A DNA stretch of 43,961 nucleotides, from positions 1 to 43,961 of the forward strand of contig CAZVSU010000009.1 in NCBI GenBank assembly GCA_964629645.1, in the 5' to 3' direction. The notes beneath the pieces were generated by a model. The model was given only the letters and a program-made list of their open reading frames with translations, was not told the origin of the DNA and made no database searches. The position numbers were made by a program, and so were the translations under genes. The stretch comes from JAAKFL01 sp964629645 (GTDB taxonomy: Bacteria; Chlamydiota; Chlamydiia; Chlamydiales; SLFE01). Positions 35,936 through 43,961 of the stretch are shown here, piece after piece; the first letter of the stretch is position 1, and each line of letters starts with the position of its first letter.

Positions 35936-36673
35936 ATGGCGATATGGGCTCTTGCTGACCTTCACTTTTCTTTTGGCGTTCCCGACAAAAAAATGGGGCT
36001 CTTCGGAGATAATTGGGTCGACCACCACCTCAAAATACAAAAGCATTGGGAAAACCTCGTTTCAAGCGACGATCTGATGTTGATTGCCGGCGACATTTCG
36101 TGGGCCATGAAACTTCCGGACGCCCTTCCCGATCTTGAATGGATCGATGCCATGCCGGGCACAAAGGTGATGATAAGGGGCAATCACGACTATTGGTGGA
36201 GCTCGCCGGCAAAACTCAGGCAGAGCCTCCCGCCGTCTGTCCATATCGTCCATAACGACGTATACCGGTGGCAGGGCTACGAAATTGGCGGAGCGCGCCT
36301 TTGGGACAGCGATTTCAGTTTCAATGATGTGATTGAATTTCGGAAAAATCCCAAAGAGAAAAAAGAAAAGGAAACAGTCGATAGCGGCAAAATCTATGAC
36401 AGAGAAATCAGCCGTCTGGAGCTGAGCTTAAAAGGATTCGAAGGGCCTCCCGAAAAACGGATAGTCATGACCCACTACCCTCCTGTCGATGCCCATTTAA
36501 ATCGCTCGGCAGCCTCTGATCTGCTCGAAAAATATAAGGCGGCTCTTTGCGTCTTCGGCCATTTGCACAACGTCCGCCCCGGCGCTCTCCCTTTCGGTGA
36601 GGCCAGAGGCGTCCGCTATGTCCTGACGTCTTGCGACTATCTCGATTTCACGCCGATTCAAGTGGCTACTTAA
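35936..36673 (+). CDS. Calcineurin-like metallophosphoesterase
   Basis: This 245-residue soluble enzyme has the five blocks of the family in order: LADLHF (Asp/His), IAGDISWAM, IRGNHDYWW, MTHYPPV and VFGHLHNV. These bind the di-metal centre. Substrate unknown; relatives act on nucleotides or lipid intermediates. AAGGA lies about 8 bases before the ATG. It follows glgC by 35 bases and may be co-transcribed. Its end overlaps nrdJ tail-to-tail by 8 bases. Confidence 0.85.
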   Translation: MAIWALADLHFSFGVPDKKMGLFGDNWVDHHLKIQKHWENLVSSDDLMLIAGDISWAMKLPDALPDLEWIDAMPGTKVMIRGNHDYWWSSPAKLRQSLPPSVHIVHNDVYRWQGYEIGGARLWDSDFSFNDVIEFRKNPKEKKEKETVDSGKIYDREISRLELSLKGFEGPPEKRIVMTHYPPVDAHLNRSAASDLLEKYKAALCVFGHLHNVRPGALPFGEARGVRYVLTSCDYLDFTPIQVAT

Positions 36674-38678
36674 CCGGGCAGGCGCCTGTTGAGCACTCTT
36701 CGTAAAGCGCATCGTCGCGAAGCTCGATCCCGTCGTAGCTGATCGGCTTCAAGCCTGCAACATACTCTTCGTAGATCTCTTCGGTGACCACTTCTTGCGG
36801 GAGATAGGCATAGCCGAGGTCCTCCGCATTTTTGGTCGCATCGTTTCTAAAGAGAAAGGACACGCCGACGTAGCTTTCCCAGTTTTCGAGCATCCAGTCG
36901 ATCACTTCGGGCACTTCGGAGGGATCGTAGGAGATCGTATTGGAGACGTTCTGCTCGCACCAGGTTTCCATCAACATTTTATAGCGCTCAAGCTGAGTCA
37001 CTGCCGACTCCAAATTGACATCGACATCTTCAACTTTGCCGTTCTTGCGCGTCACAGTCGTACGGCTGAAAGGAACGCTTTCATATTTGACAGGAAAACG
37101 GACGAGGACCGATTCCGGCTCATAAGGTTTTTCAATGACCGTGTAGCCGGCCTCCTCGAACTTTGGAATCAACGGATCGTGTTTCGAGTAGGTGATCCAA
37201 TTGAACACAAAACGTCCAAGCGGCATATGCACCCCTTCTGGCACTTCGCCCCACTCTTCGGTTCCCATAATTTTGCTGACTGTGCCGCTCGGTTTGATGC
37301 ATGTGACATTCTTTGGCAGCGGCGATTTGAGTTCGTTGGCCATGCTGTAAGCGGCACTCACCGTAATGTTGCGCATTCTTTTGAAGTCGTAAGCCGTCAA
37401 ATCGGGACGGGCCGCAACGCCTGTCAAGCCGACGCCGCAGAGGTGGAGGAATTCATTATTAAAGTGCCAAGCTTCCTGAAGAATTTCGTCGCGGAGGTTC
37501 ACCATTGTCTGGCGATAGTTCATCCTTCCGGCAAGGTAAAGCGCCCTTTCAAGACCCACTTTATCACCGCGGAAAGCCAAAACATTCACCTCGGTCAGAT
37601 TGCAGAAACTTTTGTTCCCCAATAGAATTTCGACGCAAGGGTTGCACCCTTTGAACCAGGGGGCGCGCCTTTCCGCTTCTTGCGCGTTGATGCATCCCGG
37701 CTCCGAGCCGCCCGCGTCAAGCATCAATTCAAAGATATGCTCCAGCTCTTTTCGGCTTGGTCTTTGGTAAAACAAAAGGCTATTGTTGGACTGCTGCCTG
37801 TGGGCGTTGCCTCTGATCCACCACTCTTTTTTCGCAAGGGCGAAGTCTTCCCATTCGGGCTGTCCATATTCAAAAAGAGCGATTTGCGCTGATCTGCGGC
37901 TCGAGAGAATCGTGCCGAGCCAGTTGACGATATCGAGAATATCCATTCGAGTCAAAAGCTGGTCGGCGCGGTCGGATAAGATTTCGGCAATGGCCTTGAA
38001 CGCTTTCGCGATCTGTTCGTCACCGGACGAGATCCAGCCGTAACCTTTGAGCCGTTTGCCCGATGGACGAATTTCACTAAAGTCGAGGATGAGCTTGCGC
38101 GCCGGGAATTTGCCGGCAACCAGCTTTCCGACAGCCTTAGCCCATGCTGTCGCCGAATCGCCGACCGAGATGGTCCAAACATGCGTTTCGGGATCGTATG
38201 TCTCTATGTTGTGCTCGTTTCCCCCCTTGTCTGTGCGGGTGGAGCGGATCACTTGAATTTCTTCTAAAGGACGGCGGAAACCGTTGAGCGTACCCGTTAT
38301 AGGACGGAAGCCCACGCCGCACCCTTGAAGCAAGAGCCAAAGAACATCGACCAAATCGTAGACCGTTTCAACATGAGTGTAGGAGCAATTGAACATACAC
38401 GATTCCCGCTTGCGGCTCAGCTCGGTGCCGCCAAGCCAAAGAGTGCGCCCTGCCGGCATCATTTTTCGATCTGTGATCAAGATGCGGCACTCTTCAAGTT
38501 CGTTATACTCGCGGTCATTCAATGAGCGTCCCAGCGCTCTTTCCCAAAGCCACTGTTGGTGACTGATGACGCGGCTGACAACCTGGTCCCACGATTCTAG
38601 CAGCATCTCCCCCTCTTTAATGGGACGGTGATACGTTCTTAAGGCCGTCGCCATTGCTCTTGCAGTCGGTTTGCTCAT
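36666..38678 (-). CDS. nrdJ: Adenosylcobalamin-dependent ribonucleoside-triphosphate reductase (class II)
   Basis: This 670-residue enzyme reduces ribonucleotides to deoxyribonucleotides using a B12-derived radical. Motifs include CMFNCSY (about residue 108), GCGVGFRPITGTL, NPCVEILLGNKSFCNLTEVN with radical-site cysteines, and a C-terminal redox pair CSTGACPVK. Its length is near the monomeric Lactobacillus-type enzyme. ATG 38678 (MSKPTARAM) is preferred over 38702 because GGGAG lies 8 to 9 bases upstream. Two NrdR boxes overlap its promoter. Most studied Chlamydiaceae use the class I NrdAB enzyme, so a B12-dependent enzyme sets this organism apart; B12 must be made or imported. Confidence 0.9.
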   Translation of the reverse strand: MSKPTARAMATALRTYHRPIKEGEMLLESWDQVVSRVISHQQWLWERALGRSLNDREYNELEECRILITDRKMMPAGRTLWLGGTELSRKRESCMFNCSYTHVETVYDLVDVLWLLLQGCGVGFRPITGTLNGFRRPLEEIQVIRSTRTDKGGNEHNIETYDPETHVWTISVGDSATAWAKAVGKLVAGKFPARKLILDFSEIRPSGKRLKGYGWISSGDEQIAKAFKAIAEILSDRADQLLTRMDILDIVNWLGTILSSRRSAQIALFEYGQPEWEDFALAKKEWWIRGNAHRQQSNNSLLFYQRPSRKELEHIFELMLDAGGSEPGCINAQEAERRAPWFKGCNPCVEILLGNKSFCNLTEVNVLAFRGDKVGLERALYLAGRMNYRQTMVNLRDEILQEAWHFNNEFLHLCGVGLTGVAARPDLTAYDFKRMRNITVSAAYSMANELKSPLPKNVTCIKPSGTVSKIMGTEEWGEVPEGVHMPLGRFVFNWITYSKHDPLIPKFEEAGYTVIEKPYEPESVLVRFPVKYESVPFSRTTVTRKNGKVEDVDVNLESAVTQLERYKMLMETWCEQNVSNTISYDPSEVPEVIDWMLENWESYVGVSFLFRNDATKNAEDLGYAYLPQEVVTEEIYEEYVAGLKPISYDGIELRDDALYEECSTGACPVK

Positions 38679-38783
38679 TTTAGTGTCTCCCTTACTTCTC
38701 ATGTTGTTTTTTTCCTTGCCCCCTTAGACGAAAAAATCCGCGTCAAAGGCGGGGTATTGGGAATCCTATTAATCCGTCAACAA

Positions 38784-38831
38784 ACACTATATGTTGTGGT
38801 TCTTCCGTTTACAAAACACAACTTGTAGTGG
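38784..38831 (-). promoter_or_regulatory. nrdJ promoter with two tandem NrdR boxes
   Basis: ACACTATATGTTGTGG (38784-38799) and ACACAACTTGTAGTGG (38816-38831) match the 16-base NrdR consensus. They are 32 bases apart start to start, about three helical turns, the normal NrdR arrangement. On the minus strand a promoter, TTGTAA (38814-38809) and TATAGT (38791-38786) with a 17-base spacer, runs between and into the boxes, so NrdR bound here would block RNA polymerase. Confidence 0.85.
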
Positions 38832-39014
38832 TTTATTAGACTTCTGTATCTCGCGTTTCGTGTTAAAAGTCAACCCGAAAAGTGTCGAAAAATTATGTCG
38901 TTTAGCATGTGAATTTTGGATCGGAATCACGACAAAATCAAAGTCACTGGCTGAGATATTAGCCGATAATGGTGTTTCATTTCAAACCAAAGACGAAAGG
39001 GTTGTCTCTCAATC
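38832..39014. other. Intergenic stretch with no gene seen
   Basis: The remainder of the 336-base gap between nrdJ and the Wzc-like gene, beyond the NrdR boxes, shows no supported gene, repeat or clear terminator. An apparent plus-strand frame across it overlaps the NrdR boxes and the Wzc-like gene and lacks a ribosome binding site. Confidence 0.5.
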
Positions 39015-41837
39015 TTATGGATGCCCAAACATGAAAACAATTTTGGGCAGGGCATTAAAGGTGCGGCTGATTTCGGGAAGCGTTTCTTCCGCAAGCGTCA
39101 GGGCGACCAAATCAACAAGGGGCATCAGCGCGGTCACATCGGCGCTTGTCGGCGCTTCATGACACACCAAGAGTATGCGGTCGTATTGGGACAAAAGGTC
39201 GCGCAAAAGACATTTGAAAGCCGTCGATTCAAGAAGTTCCGGCCAATAACGACTGGCGCCGCCGGAAAATACGGTAGCGATTCCCTCGCTCGGGTGGATA
39301 GGGAGAGTGTCCAAAGACCCCTGCAAAAACTGCAATAAACCCGGTTCGCTGGATAAAGAGTTAAGGATCAATACTTTCTGCCTCTTTCTCACCATGAGTT
39401 TGGCCAATGCTCGTACATAGTTGGGTCCCTCGCCGGGGACAGCGAGAAGAATTTTGCCGCACCGATCGAGCTGAGTGGAGAGCTGGCGCAGGAGATTGAG
39501 GTTGTGGTCGCTTGCAGGGTCAAGAGCTGTTTCGTCAAAATGTCCCAAGACTGTTTGATCGAAGGCCTCCAAGTTTTCTCTAGTCGCGATCACGCCTCGA
39601 ACCGTTTGCCTCACAAGGACAAAAGCAGCAGAAAAAAAGGCGCCGAAACAGGCAAAAACAGTGGCGACAAGAAAAAGGCGGGGACTTCTCGGAAGCGGCT
39701 TTGTCCACGCGAGATCCAGCGGTGCCGATTCGATAAGCTGAAGATTGTGGCTGATATTTTTACTTTCCACAAGGCGGGTCAGCTCTTCGACAATGGCTTT
39801 GTTCAAGTCCACATTTTGCTTCATCAGCTGCTCCGAAAGCCACTTATCGGGCAGGGTTGCCATATTTTGATTGATCTCGTTCATCGTATCTAAAATCAAC
39901 GTCTTCTGCTGTTTGAGCGAGTTGATTTCCGCAAGGATATAGTCGGCGATATGGTTTTCCAAAACAGAGATTTTTTCATGAATCAGCTCAAGCATCGTTC
40001 CCTGCAAAGCATGCATGCGCCCCTGGAGAAGGTCGCTGTGCAGCTGCTTCACTTCCAGAGTCTGCCCGAGGTGGGCTTTGAGAAAGCGTTTCTGTGTGGC
40101 CAGCTCCTCTTTCGTCCTTTCCTGCTCTTTCGGGCTGTGATACTTTTGATCTCTCAGTTGAAGCGAGTGATTTGAGGACTTGCGGATGATCTCTTGACTG
40201 ATTGGATCGGTGAGGGTTGCGCTTAAGCTATTGATCTCAAAATCGGGATCTTCGAGCTGCTCTATAATAAAACGGGATTCGTTGACGACGCCGTCTAACT
40301 GATGCGCCTCATTGATATAGCCGAGATGCAGCTTTACAGCTGTTTCGAGATCAATTCCCTGAAATTCAGGCGACTGCCCGGACTGGTAGGTCAGCCGCTC
40401 CTCGCAAATACGCCGCTTCATTTCCAAAAGGCGCCTCAAATTGGCAAGGTATAACAGGCAGGCCTCCGTTTCATGGTTTTGCCGCTCGCCGCTTTCCGCA
40501 CTCAGCCGCCGGACCCAGCCGCCCACCTGAAAACGTTCTTTTAAGAGAAGCGGCAAAGCAGGATCAACCGGCTCTTTTGCTTCAATTCTTAGGGCAATGT
40601 CGGCAAGATCGTTTAAGTCGCGATTCACCTCATCCAAAGCGCTGATCTCCCGCTCCAAGTCGCCAACTTGACGATTCGATTCTGTGAGAGCTAGTGTCAG
40701 CGCGTCGCGCTGAACTTTCAAATGAAGAAGCTCCTCTAAAGCAGGGTGGACCACAGCCAGTTCTCTATGTGTCAAAATGTCGCCGCTTCGGGAAGGACCG
40801 TCGTCTGAAAGCTCCTTCAGACGCTTGAGCTGCAAATCGATCGCGTGAATTTTCTCGAGACAACCGAGCCGATTCTTAAACAAAAACTCCATTTCTTTTT
40901 CGAAGTTGACAAAACCCGATGTCGACAGATCTTGTGACAGCATAGCCGCATGTTTTTGCATAACAACCGTTTGGCTGTCGAACATCTCTTCTTGTCTTCT
41001 TTTCAGATAAGACAGCTGTATGTCGGCAAAGCGGGCCTGCTCCCGCTCCAAATAGTTTTGATAGCTCTCCATAATCGCATTCAAGACGTCGACGGCGTAA
41101 GAACGATTTGGGTGGGAGTACTCCAAAACCACAAGGGTCGTGTCGTCTTCATCGAGTTCGATGGTGACCCCGTTTTCAAGAGCGCTCACGACGCGGGAAA
41201 GGGGCATAATGGATGCCGTATAGCGCTTAACATCCGGCTGAGGCGCTCCCATTACGGTAAAAGAGAAATGATCGGTGCGAAAAGGAACGCCTACCTGCCC
41301 TTCTCCCACCGTACCGAATGAGCTTTTCACCAAAAAGGTATCTGAGGAGGTGAAGTCGAGAGTCAGCGAAATGGTTCGCTCCCCCGCGTAATGGATATCT
41401 TCAAGACAAAGCGTACACGTCGGCGCACTCGTCGAGACTTCTTCCCAGTTTTTGAAATGGGCAAGCATGACGCGAAACTGATCAAAAATGTGATGCCATA
41501 TCGTAGGTGTGCTTCCCTCGGGAATAACTTGACCCTGAAAATGGTGCCTGCGGACGGCATCCTCTATAATTGCGCGCGATTTTAATGCTGAGACGGCTTG
41601 GCTTCCCGCATTTTTGCTTCCGCCGAGCAGAGCCCTTGTAATCGAGACGCTGCCCCCGCTCTCATTTTTTCCAAGCTCCCGAAAATGGGCCTTGGCCTCA
41701 AAAACCGCAGGGCGCGACATGACGTAAAAACTGCCGAGCAATGAAAAAATGAGAGCGGTTATGCCGATGAGACGACGGCGGCGCTTCAAGGTCAACGCAA
41801 TATCGCCAAAAGTCAAATAATAGTCTTCAAGCTTCAT
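39015..41837 (-). CDS. Wzc-like polysaccharide co-polymerase with degenerate kinase domain
   Basis: This 940-residue inner-membrane protein has an N-terminal Wzz/chain-length domain with a first membrane helix (about 24-42, LIGITALIFSLLGSFYVM). A very long coiled-coil periplasmic region (about 270-690) and a second helix near 725 (FLVATVFACFGAFFSAAFVL) follow. The C-terminal part aligns by layout with a BY-kinase/MinD-like domain. Its Walker A position reads PGEGPNYVRA (801-810) without GK[ST]. The A' strand is KVLILNSLSS without Asp, and the Walker B-like RILLVCHEAP also lacks Asp, so kinase activity is unlikely. Family members control export and length of surface polysaccharide with Wza. 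It starts 6 bases after the Wza-like gene, with AGAGG upstream. Confidence 0.78.
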   Translation of the reverse strand: MKLEDYYLTFGDIALTLKRRRRLIGITALIFSLLGSFYVMSRPAVFEAKAHFRELGKNESGGSVSITRALLGGSKNAGSQAVSALKSRAIIEDAVRRHHFQGQVIPEGSTPTIWHHIFDQFRVMLAHFKNWEEVSTSAPTCTLCLEDIHYAGERTISLTLDFTSSDTFLVKSSFGTVGEGQVGVPFRTDHFSFTVMGAPQPDVKRYTASIMPLSRVVSALENGVTIELDEDDTTLVVLEYSHPNRSYAVDVLNAIMESYQNYLEREQARFADIQLSYLKRRQEEMFDSQTVVMQKHAAMLSQDLSTSGFVNFEKEMEFLFKNRLGCLEKIHAIDLQLKRLKELSDDGPSRSGDILTHRELAVVHPALEELLHLKVQRDALTLALTESNRQVGDLEREISALDEVNRDLNDLADIALRIEAKEPVDPALPLLLKERFQVGGWVRRLSAESGERQNHETEACLLYLANLRRLLEMKRRICEERLTYQSGQSPEFQGIDLETAVKLHLGYINEAHQLDGVVNESRFIIEQLEDPDFEINSLSATLTDPISQEIIRKSSNHSLQLRDQKYHSPKEQERTKEELATQKRFLKAHLGQTLEVKQLHSDLLQGRMHALQGTMLELIHEKISVLENHIADYILAEINSLKQQKTLILDTMNEINQNMATLPDKWLSEQLMKQNVDLNKAIVEELTRLVESKNISHNLQLIESAPLDLAWTKPLPRSPRLFLVATVFACFGAFFSAAFVLVRQTVRGVIATRENLEAFDQTVLGHFDETALDPASDHNLNLLRQLSTQLDRCGKILLAVPGEGPNYVRALAKLMVRKRQKVLILNSLSSEPGLLQFLQGSLDTLPIHPSEGIATVFSGGASRYWPELLESTAFKCLLRDLLSQYDRILLVCHEAPTSADVTALMPLVDLVALTLAEETLPEISRTFNALPKIVFMFGHP

Positions 41838-41843
41838 AACCCT

Positions 41844-42884
41844 CTAAGGAGTAAAAAGTTGATACACATCGTTGCATGAGCTCACTCCATTTAAACTTGG
41901 CAACAGCTGACTGATAAAACGATTCCACTTTGTGATGGGCTTTTCCGAAACGTAAACTGTATCGCCGGGAATGAGCAGAAGGCTGTCGTTTGGAAGATGA
42001 ATGATATGTTTCCACGAAAGGACATAGATCTTAGGATTGACAAGCCCGCCTCTTATGACCTGAATACAGTTTTTATTTCCCGTGAAGGGAATCCCGCCGG
42101 CAAGAACAAGCGCTTCTCGAAGCGACATATAGCCGGCCGGCAAGCTGACGGCCATCGGCCTTCCGACCTCGCCCATCACCATGGCGCGGGACTCAATAGG
42201 GTCGGCGATAAAAATTTTGTCTCCCCCGCGCATCACGATATTTTGCGACATATCCCCTTCCACCATCAGGCGATGCATATCGATCGGCATGAGAGCGCCG
42301 CCTCGTTCCACATAGCTCATAAAAAAATTGGCGTTGGTGGGGACACGCGCTTTTGAGAGCACCTCGTAAAGACGAATTTTGCCGTCGACCGGGATGTAGG
42401 GAACGGAAACAAGCCCTGCCAGATCCACTTTTCGCGCAAGGCGGTCTTTGTAGCTGATGAACACTTCAATATCTTCAATGTGCCCCCGGTACGATTTCTG
42501 AATCGCCGCCCTGGCCTCAGAAAGAGTCAGCCCGCCGACAAAGACAGGAGGAATATCGGGAATATCCACACAGTGGTTGACCACTTTAAACCCGATGGTT
42601 TCGTTGATGAAACGAATCGATTCCATAAGGTCGCGGCGGGACGGATGGTAAACAGCGATATTCAAAATGTCATCTTCGGCAATCACATCTTCATACTCGC
42701 ACATCGCATCGCAAGGCAGCTCGTCGACACAAATCCCCTCCATTTCAAGAATCGCTAATTTTCCGTTTCTGATTTGATACGAATCGATGACAAACTCATC
42801 GGCTCCCTCGACGCAGTAATCAAAGCACTGAGGTGAACACGAGGTCAAACCAACCAAAAGAAGGAGCGTTAAGAGGCGATGCAT
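41844..42884 (-). CDS. Wza-like polysaccharide export lipoprotein
   Basis: This 346-residue outer-membrane lipoprotein has a signal ending in the lipobox LTSC (Cys16). The poly_export domain covers about 70-160 (AEDDILNIAVYHPSR, VFVGGLTLSEARAAIQKSYR). SLBB-type beta-grasp repeats follow, such as YIPVDGKIRLYEVLSKA and AGYMSLREALVLAGGIPF, with GDKIFIADP and GDTVYVSEK strands. It would form the outer channel for a capsule-like polymer. ATG 42884 is chosen over an upstream frame (42941) because it places the signal peptide at the N-terminus. It lies between the glycosyltransferase and the Wzc-like gene. Confidence 0.82.
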   Translation of the reverse strand: MHRLLTLLLLVGLTSCSPQCFDYCVEGADEFVIDSYQIRNGKLAILEMEGICVDELPCDAMCEYEDVIAEDDILNIAVYHPSRRDLMESIRFINETIGFKVVNHCVDIPDIPPVFVGGLTLSEARAAIQKSYRGHIEDIEVFISYKDRLARKVDLAGLVSVPYIPVDGKIRLYEVLSKARVPTNANFFMSYVERGGALMPIDMHRLMVEGDMSQNIVMRGGDKIFIADPIESRAMVMGEVGRPMAVSLPAGYMSLREALVLAGGIPFTGNKNCIQVIRGGLVNPKIYVLSWKHIIHLPNDSLLLIPGDTVYVSEKPITKWNRFISQLLPSLNGVSSCNDVYQLFTP

Positions 42885-42968
42885 GCAAAATTCCGAAATG
42901 TGTCTCCGTAGATTAAACCATGTCGGGGCGTTTTCTTTCACTAAGATTTCTATCTAAAACCTGCCGGT

Positions 42969-43880
42969 TCACGTTTTGTGCCAGTAAAAGTCTTGACCGC
43001 TGCACAATTTTTTCAGCCAGACGGGAGCGCGGGCGCTCGCTTTTCCAAAGCGGTAGCCAAAATATTTGACCGCTGTTTGCAGGCAGCCGTAGGGAAGCAG
43101 ATGGGGCTTTTCCCGGGCGAGGCGGTTCATCAAAAACAAGACATACTCCCGCCCCCTTTTTTCATCCGAAGGCAAGCCGAAGAGAAGATCTTGATGCTGT
43201 TTTCTGGCAAGGCCCGTATCAAAATGGCGCTGAAACTCCTGCCAGAGCGAATAAGAATGGGAGTGCTTCACAATGGCATCGGCCACGTAGGCGATCTTGT
43301 GGCCGCGACGGAGCATCTTGGCCGCTAGAAAAGTATCTTCTCCGATCAAAACAGAAGGAAACCCTCCCGCCTCCTCGACAGCATCGCTTAAATATGCGGC
43401 GCAAGAGTTGGAGCAAAAGATTGTGTAGGCGCCAAAAATATGCCTGTCCTCATAAGATCGGATTTGGCTCTTTTCGGGATAATTAAAAGCGCGGGGAAGC
43501 GCTGCAAAAAAAGAGGCGCCGTCGTGGGGGATTTGCCGCGCATAGGCAACCGAGGCTTTTTTTTTGATTAAGGGGTCGATAAGGCGGGTCAACATAGTCT
43601 CATCGAGCGCATAGGCATCGGGTGTCATCATCACCACGATCTCCGTTTGGAGGTAGCGCCTCGCTTTTTCGCGGCTGATGCCGTGATTGAACGCATCTCT
43701 TGAAATCACAAGCGTTTCTGCGCCGAGCTCTTCAGCACAAGCCACCGTTCCGTCACCCGACGAAGAGTTCATCACAAGCACGCGGGGCTTTAGCGGCGAG
43801 TTCAAGATAGGGGGCAGGCAATGAGGGAGGTGGCCCTTTGCCTTGTGCGTGACAAAGACAACTCCGATCGATGGGGTCAA
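42969..43880 (-). CDS. Family 2 glycosyltransferase, rhamnosyltransferase-like
   Basis: This 303-residue enzyme has a GT-A fold: VVFVTHKAKGHLPHCLPPIL, VMNSSSGDGTVACAEELGA, then FNHGISREKARR and MMTPDAYALDE in the DxD position. A later GEDTFLAAKMLRRGHKIAYV acceptor/catalytic segment resembles bacterial rhamnosyltransferases. It transfers a sugar to a lipid- or polymer-linked acceptor; the donor is not known. The start is TTG at 43880, with AGGAG 7 bases upstream. That ribosome binding site straddles the edge of the fold-back element beginning at 43891. It leads a GT-Wza-Wzc run. Confidence 0.78.
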   Translation of the reverse strand: MTPSIGVVFVTHKAKGHLPHCLPPILNSPLKPRVLVMNSSSGDGTVACAEELGAETLVISRDAFNHGISREKARRYLQTEIVVMMTPDAYALDETMLTRLIDPLIKKKASVAYARQIPHDGASFFAALPRAFNYPEKSQIRSYEDRHIFGAYTIFCSNSCAAYLSDAVEEAGGFPSVLIGEDTFLAAKMLRRGHKIAYVADAIVKHSHSYSLWQEFQRHFDTGLARKQHQDLLFGLPSDEKRGREYVLFLMNRLAREKPHLLPYGCLQTAVKYFGYRFGKASARAPVWLKKLCSGQDFYWHKT

Positions 43881-43890
43881 ACAAGGGCTC

Positions 43891-43961
43891 CTAGTACTTG
43901 GTTAACAAAGTTTTTCTACAAATTCGAATTCTAAGCCGCCGGGATGGGCCGATCTTAATCG
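43891..43961. mobile_element. Second copy of the fold-back element, cut by the window end
   Basis: From 43909 onward the sequence matches the reverse complement of the arm at 570-655 almost base for base (TTTTTCTACAAATTCGAATT, then the CCGCCGGGATG and GATCTTAATCG parts). The outermost part keeps CTAGTAC but then differs (TTGGTTAACAAAG instead of ACCTTATAAAAAG). The element continues past the window. Confidence 0.75.

Noticed and set aside
38679..39014. Possible cobalamin riboswitch before the B12-dependent nrdJ
   Set aside because: No B12-box-like core or paired architecture was seen in the leader; control is better explained by the NrdR boxes.
38791..39162. Plus-strand frame of 123 codons upstream of nrdJ
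   Set aside because: It starts inside an NrdR box, runs into the Wzc-like gene antisense, and has no ribosome binding site.
39015..41837. Annotation as an active tyrosine kinase
   Set aside because: The Walker A, A' and B positions all lack the required residues, so only the co-polymerase role is supported.

Overview
The window reads as chromosomal DNA of an environmental (Parachlamydia-like) member of the Chlamydiota; the family cannot be fixed from sequence alone. Pointers are an F-box/LRR protein of the effector type expanded in amoeba-infecting chlamydiae, a YD-repeat protein with a DUF687-like hydrolase end, Rsb-type partner-switching domains, glycogen genes (glgC, glgP), a lone ArtJ-like lipoprotein, a phosphate transporter with its DUF47 partner, and NrdR boxes. 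The window has no rRNA, tRNA or CRISPR array that I can see.

Layout. 1-0.94 kb: a lipase-like gene broken by a ~164-bp fold-back element. 0.93-4.7 kb (minus): trkA-trkH-prmA, potassium uptake plus L11 methyltransferase. 4.9-8.0 kb: a 1045-residue secreted YD-repeat protein with a hydrolase-like C-terminus. 8.06-10.2 kb: DUF47 regulator and Pit phosphate transporter. 10.3-16.2 kb: a probable effector island with an F-box/LRR protein carrying an NLS-like basic stretch, a 768-residue protein with atypical-kinase-like motifs, and an unknown 297-residue protein. 16.3-21.2 kb (minus): an OppA/B/C-type peptide importer with large insertions and no ATPase genes. 21.4-25.4 kb: a receiver-phosphatase-HATPase-STAS fusion, a small exported protein and a TPR protein. 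25.4-26.6 kb (minus): an MFS permease. 26.8-30.05 kb: batD-like, batE-like and an unknown acidic protein. 30.04-30.86 kb (minus): a TauE/SafE-like membrane protein and a previously untracked 49-residue membrane protein. 30.95-36.7 kb: glgP, artJ-like (minus), glgC and a metallophosphoesterase. 36.7-38.8 kb (minus): nrdJ with two NrdR boxes over its promoter. 39.0-43.9 kb (minus): Wzc-like, Wza-like and a family 2 glycosyltransferase. A second fold-back element runs off the end.

Themes. Two short palindromic repeat families sit at gene ends and starts. Family 1 is the 164-bp fold-back element (504-667, and 43891 to the end). Family 2 is a ~50-bp palindrome with GGGGACGTC arms at 12753, 16191 and 21302, with a collapsed copy at 920 and a half copy at 26661. 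They supply stop codons and possibly part of a ribosome binding site. The most unusual genes are the single-chain partner-switching protein with a well-placed internal start for its STAS domain, the kinase-like candidate effector, the F-box/LRR protein with an NLS-like stretch, and the YD-repeat/hydrolase fusion. Assignments come from reading motifs by eye; no database search was run.
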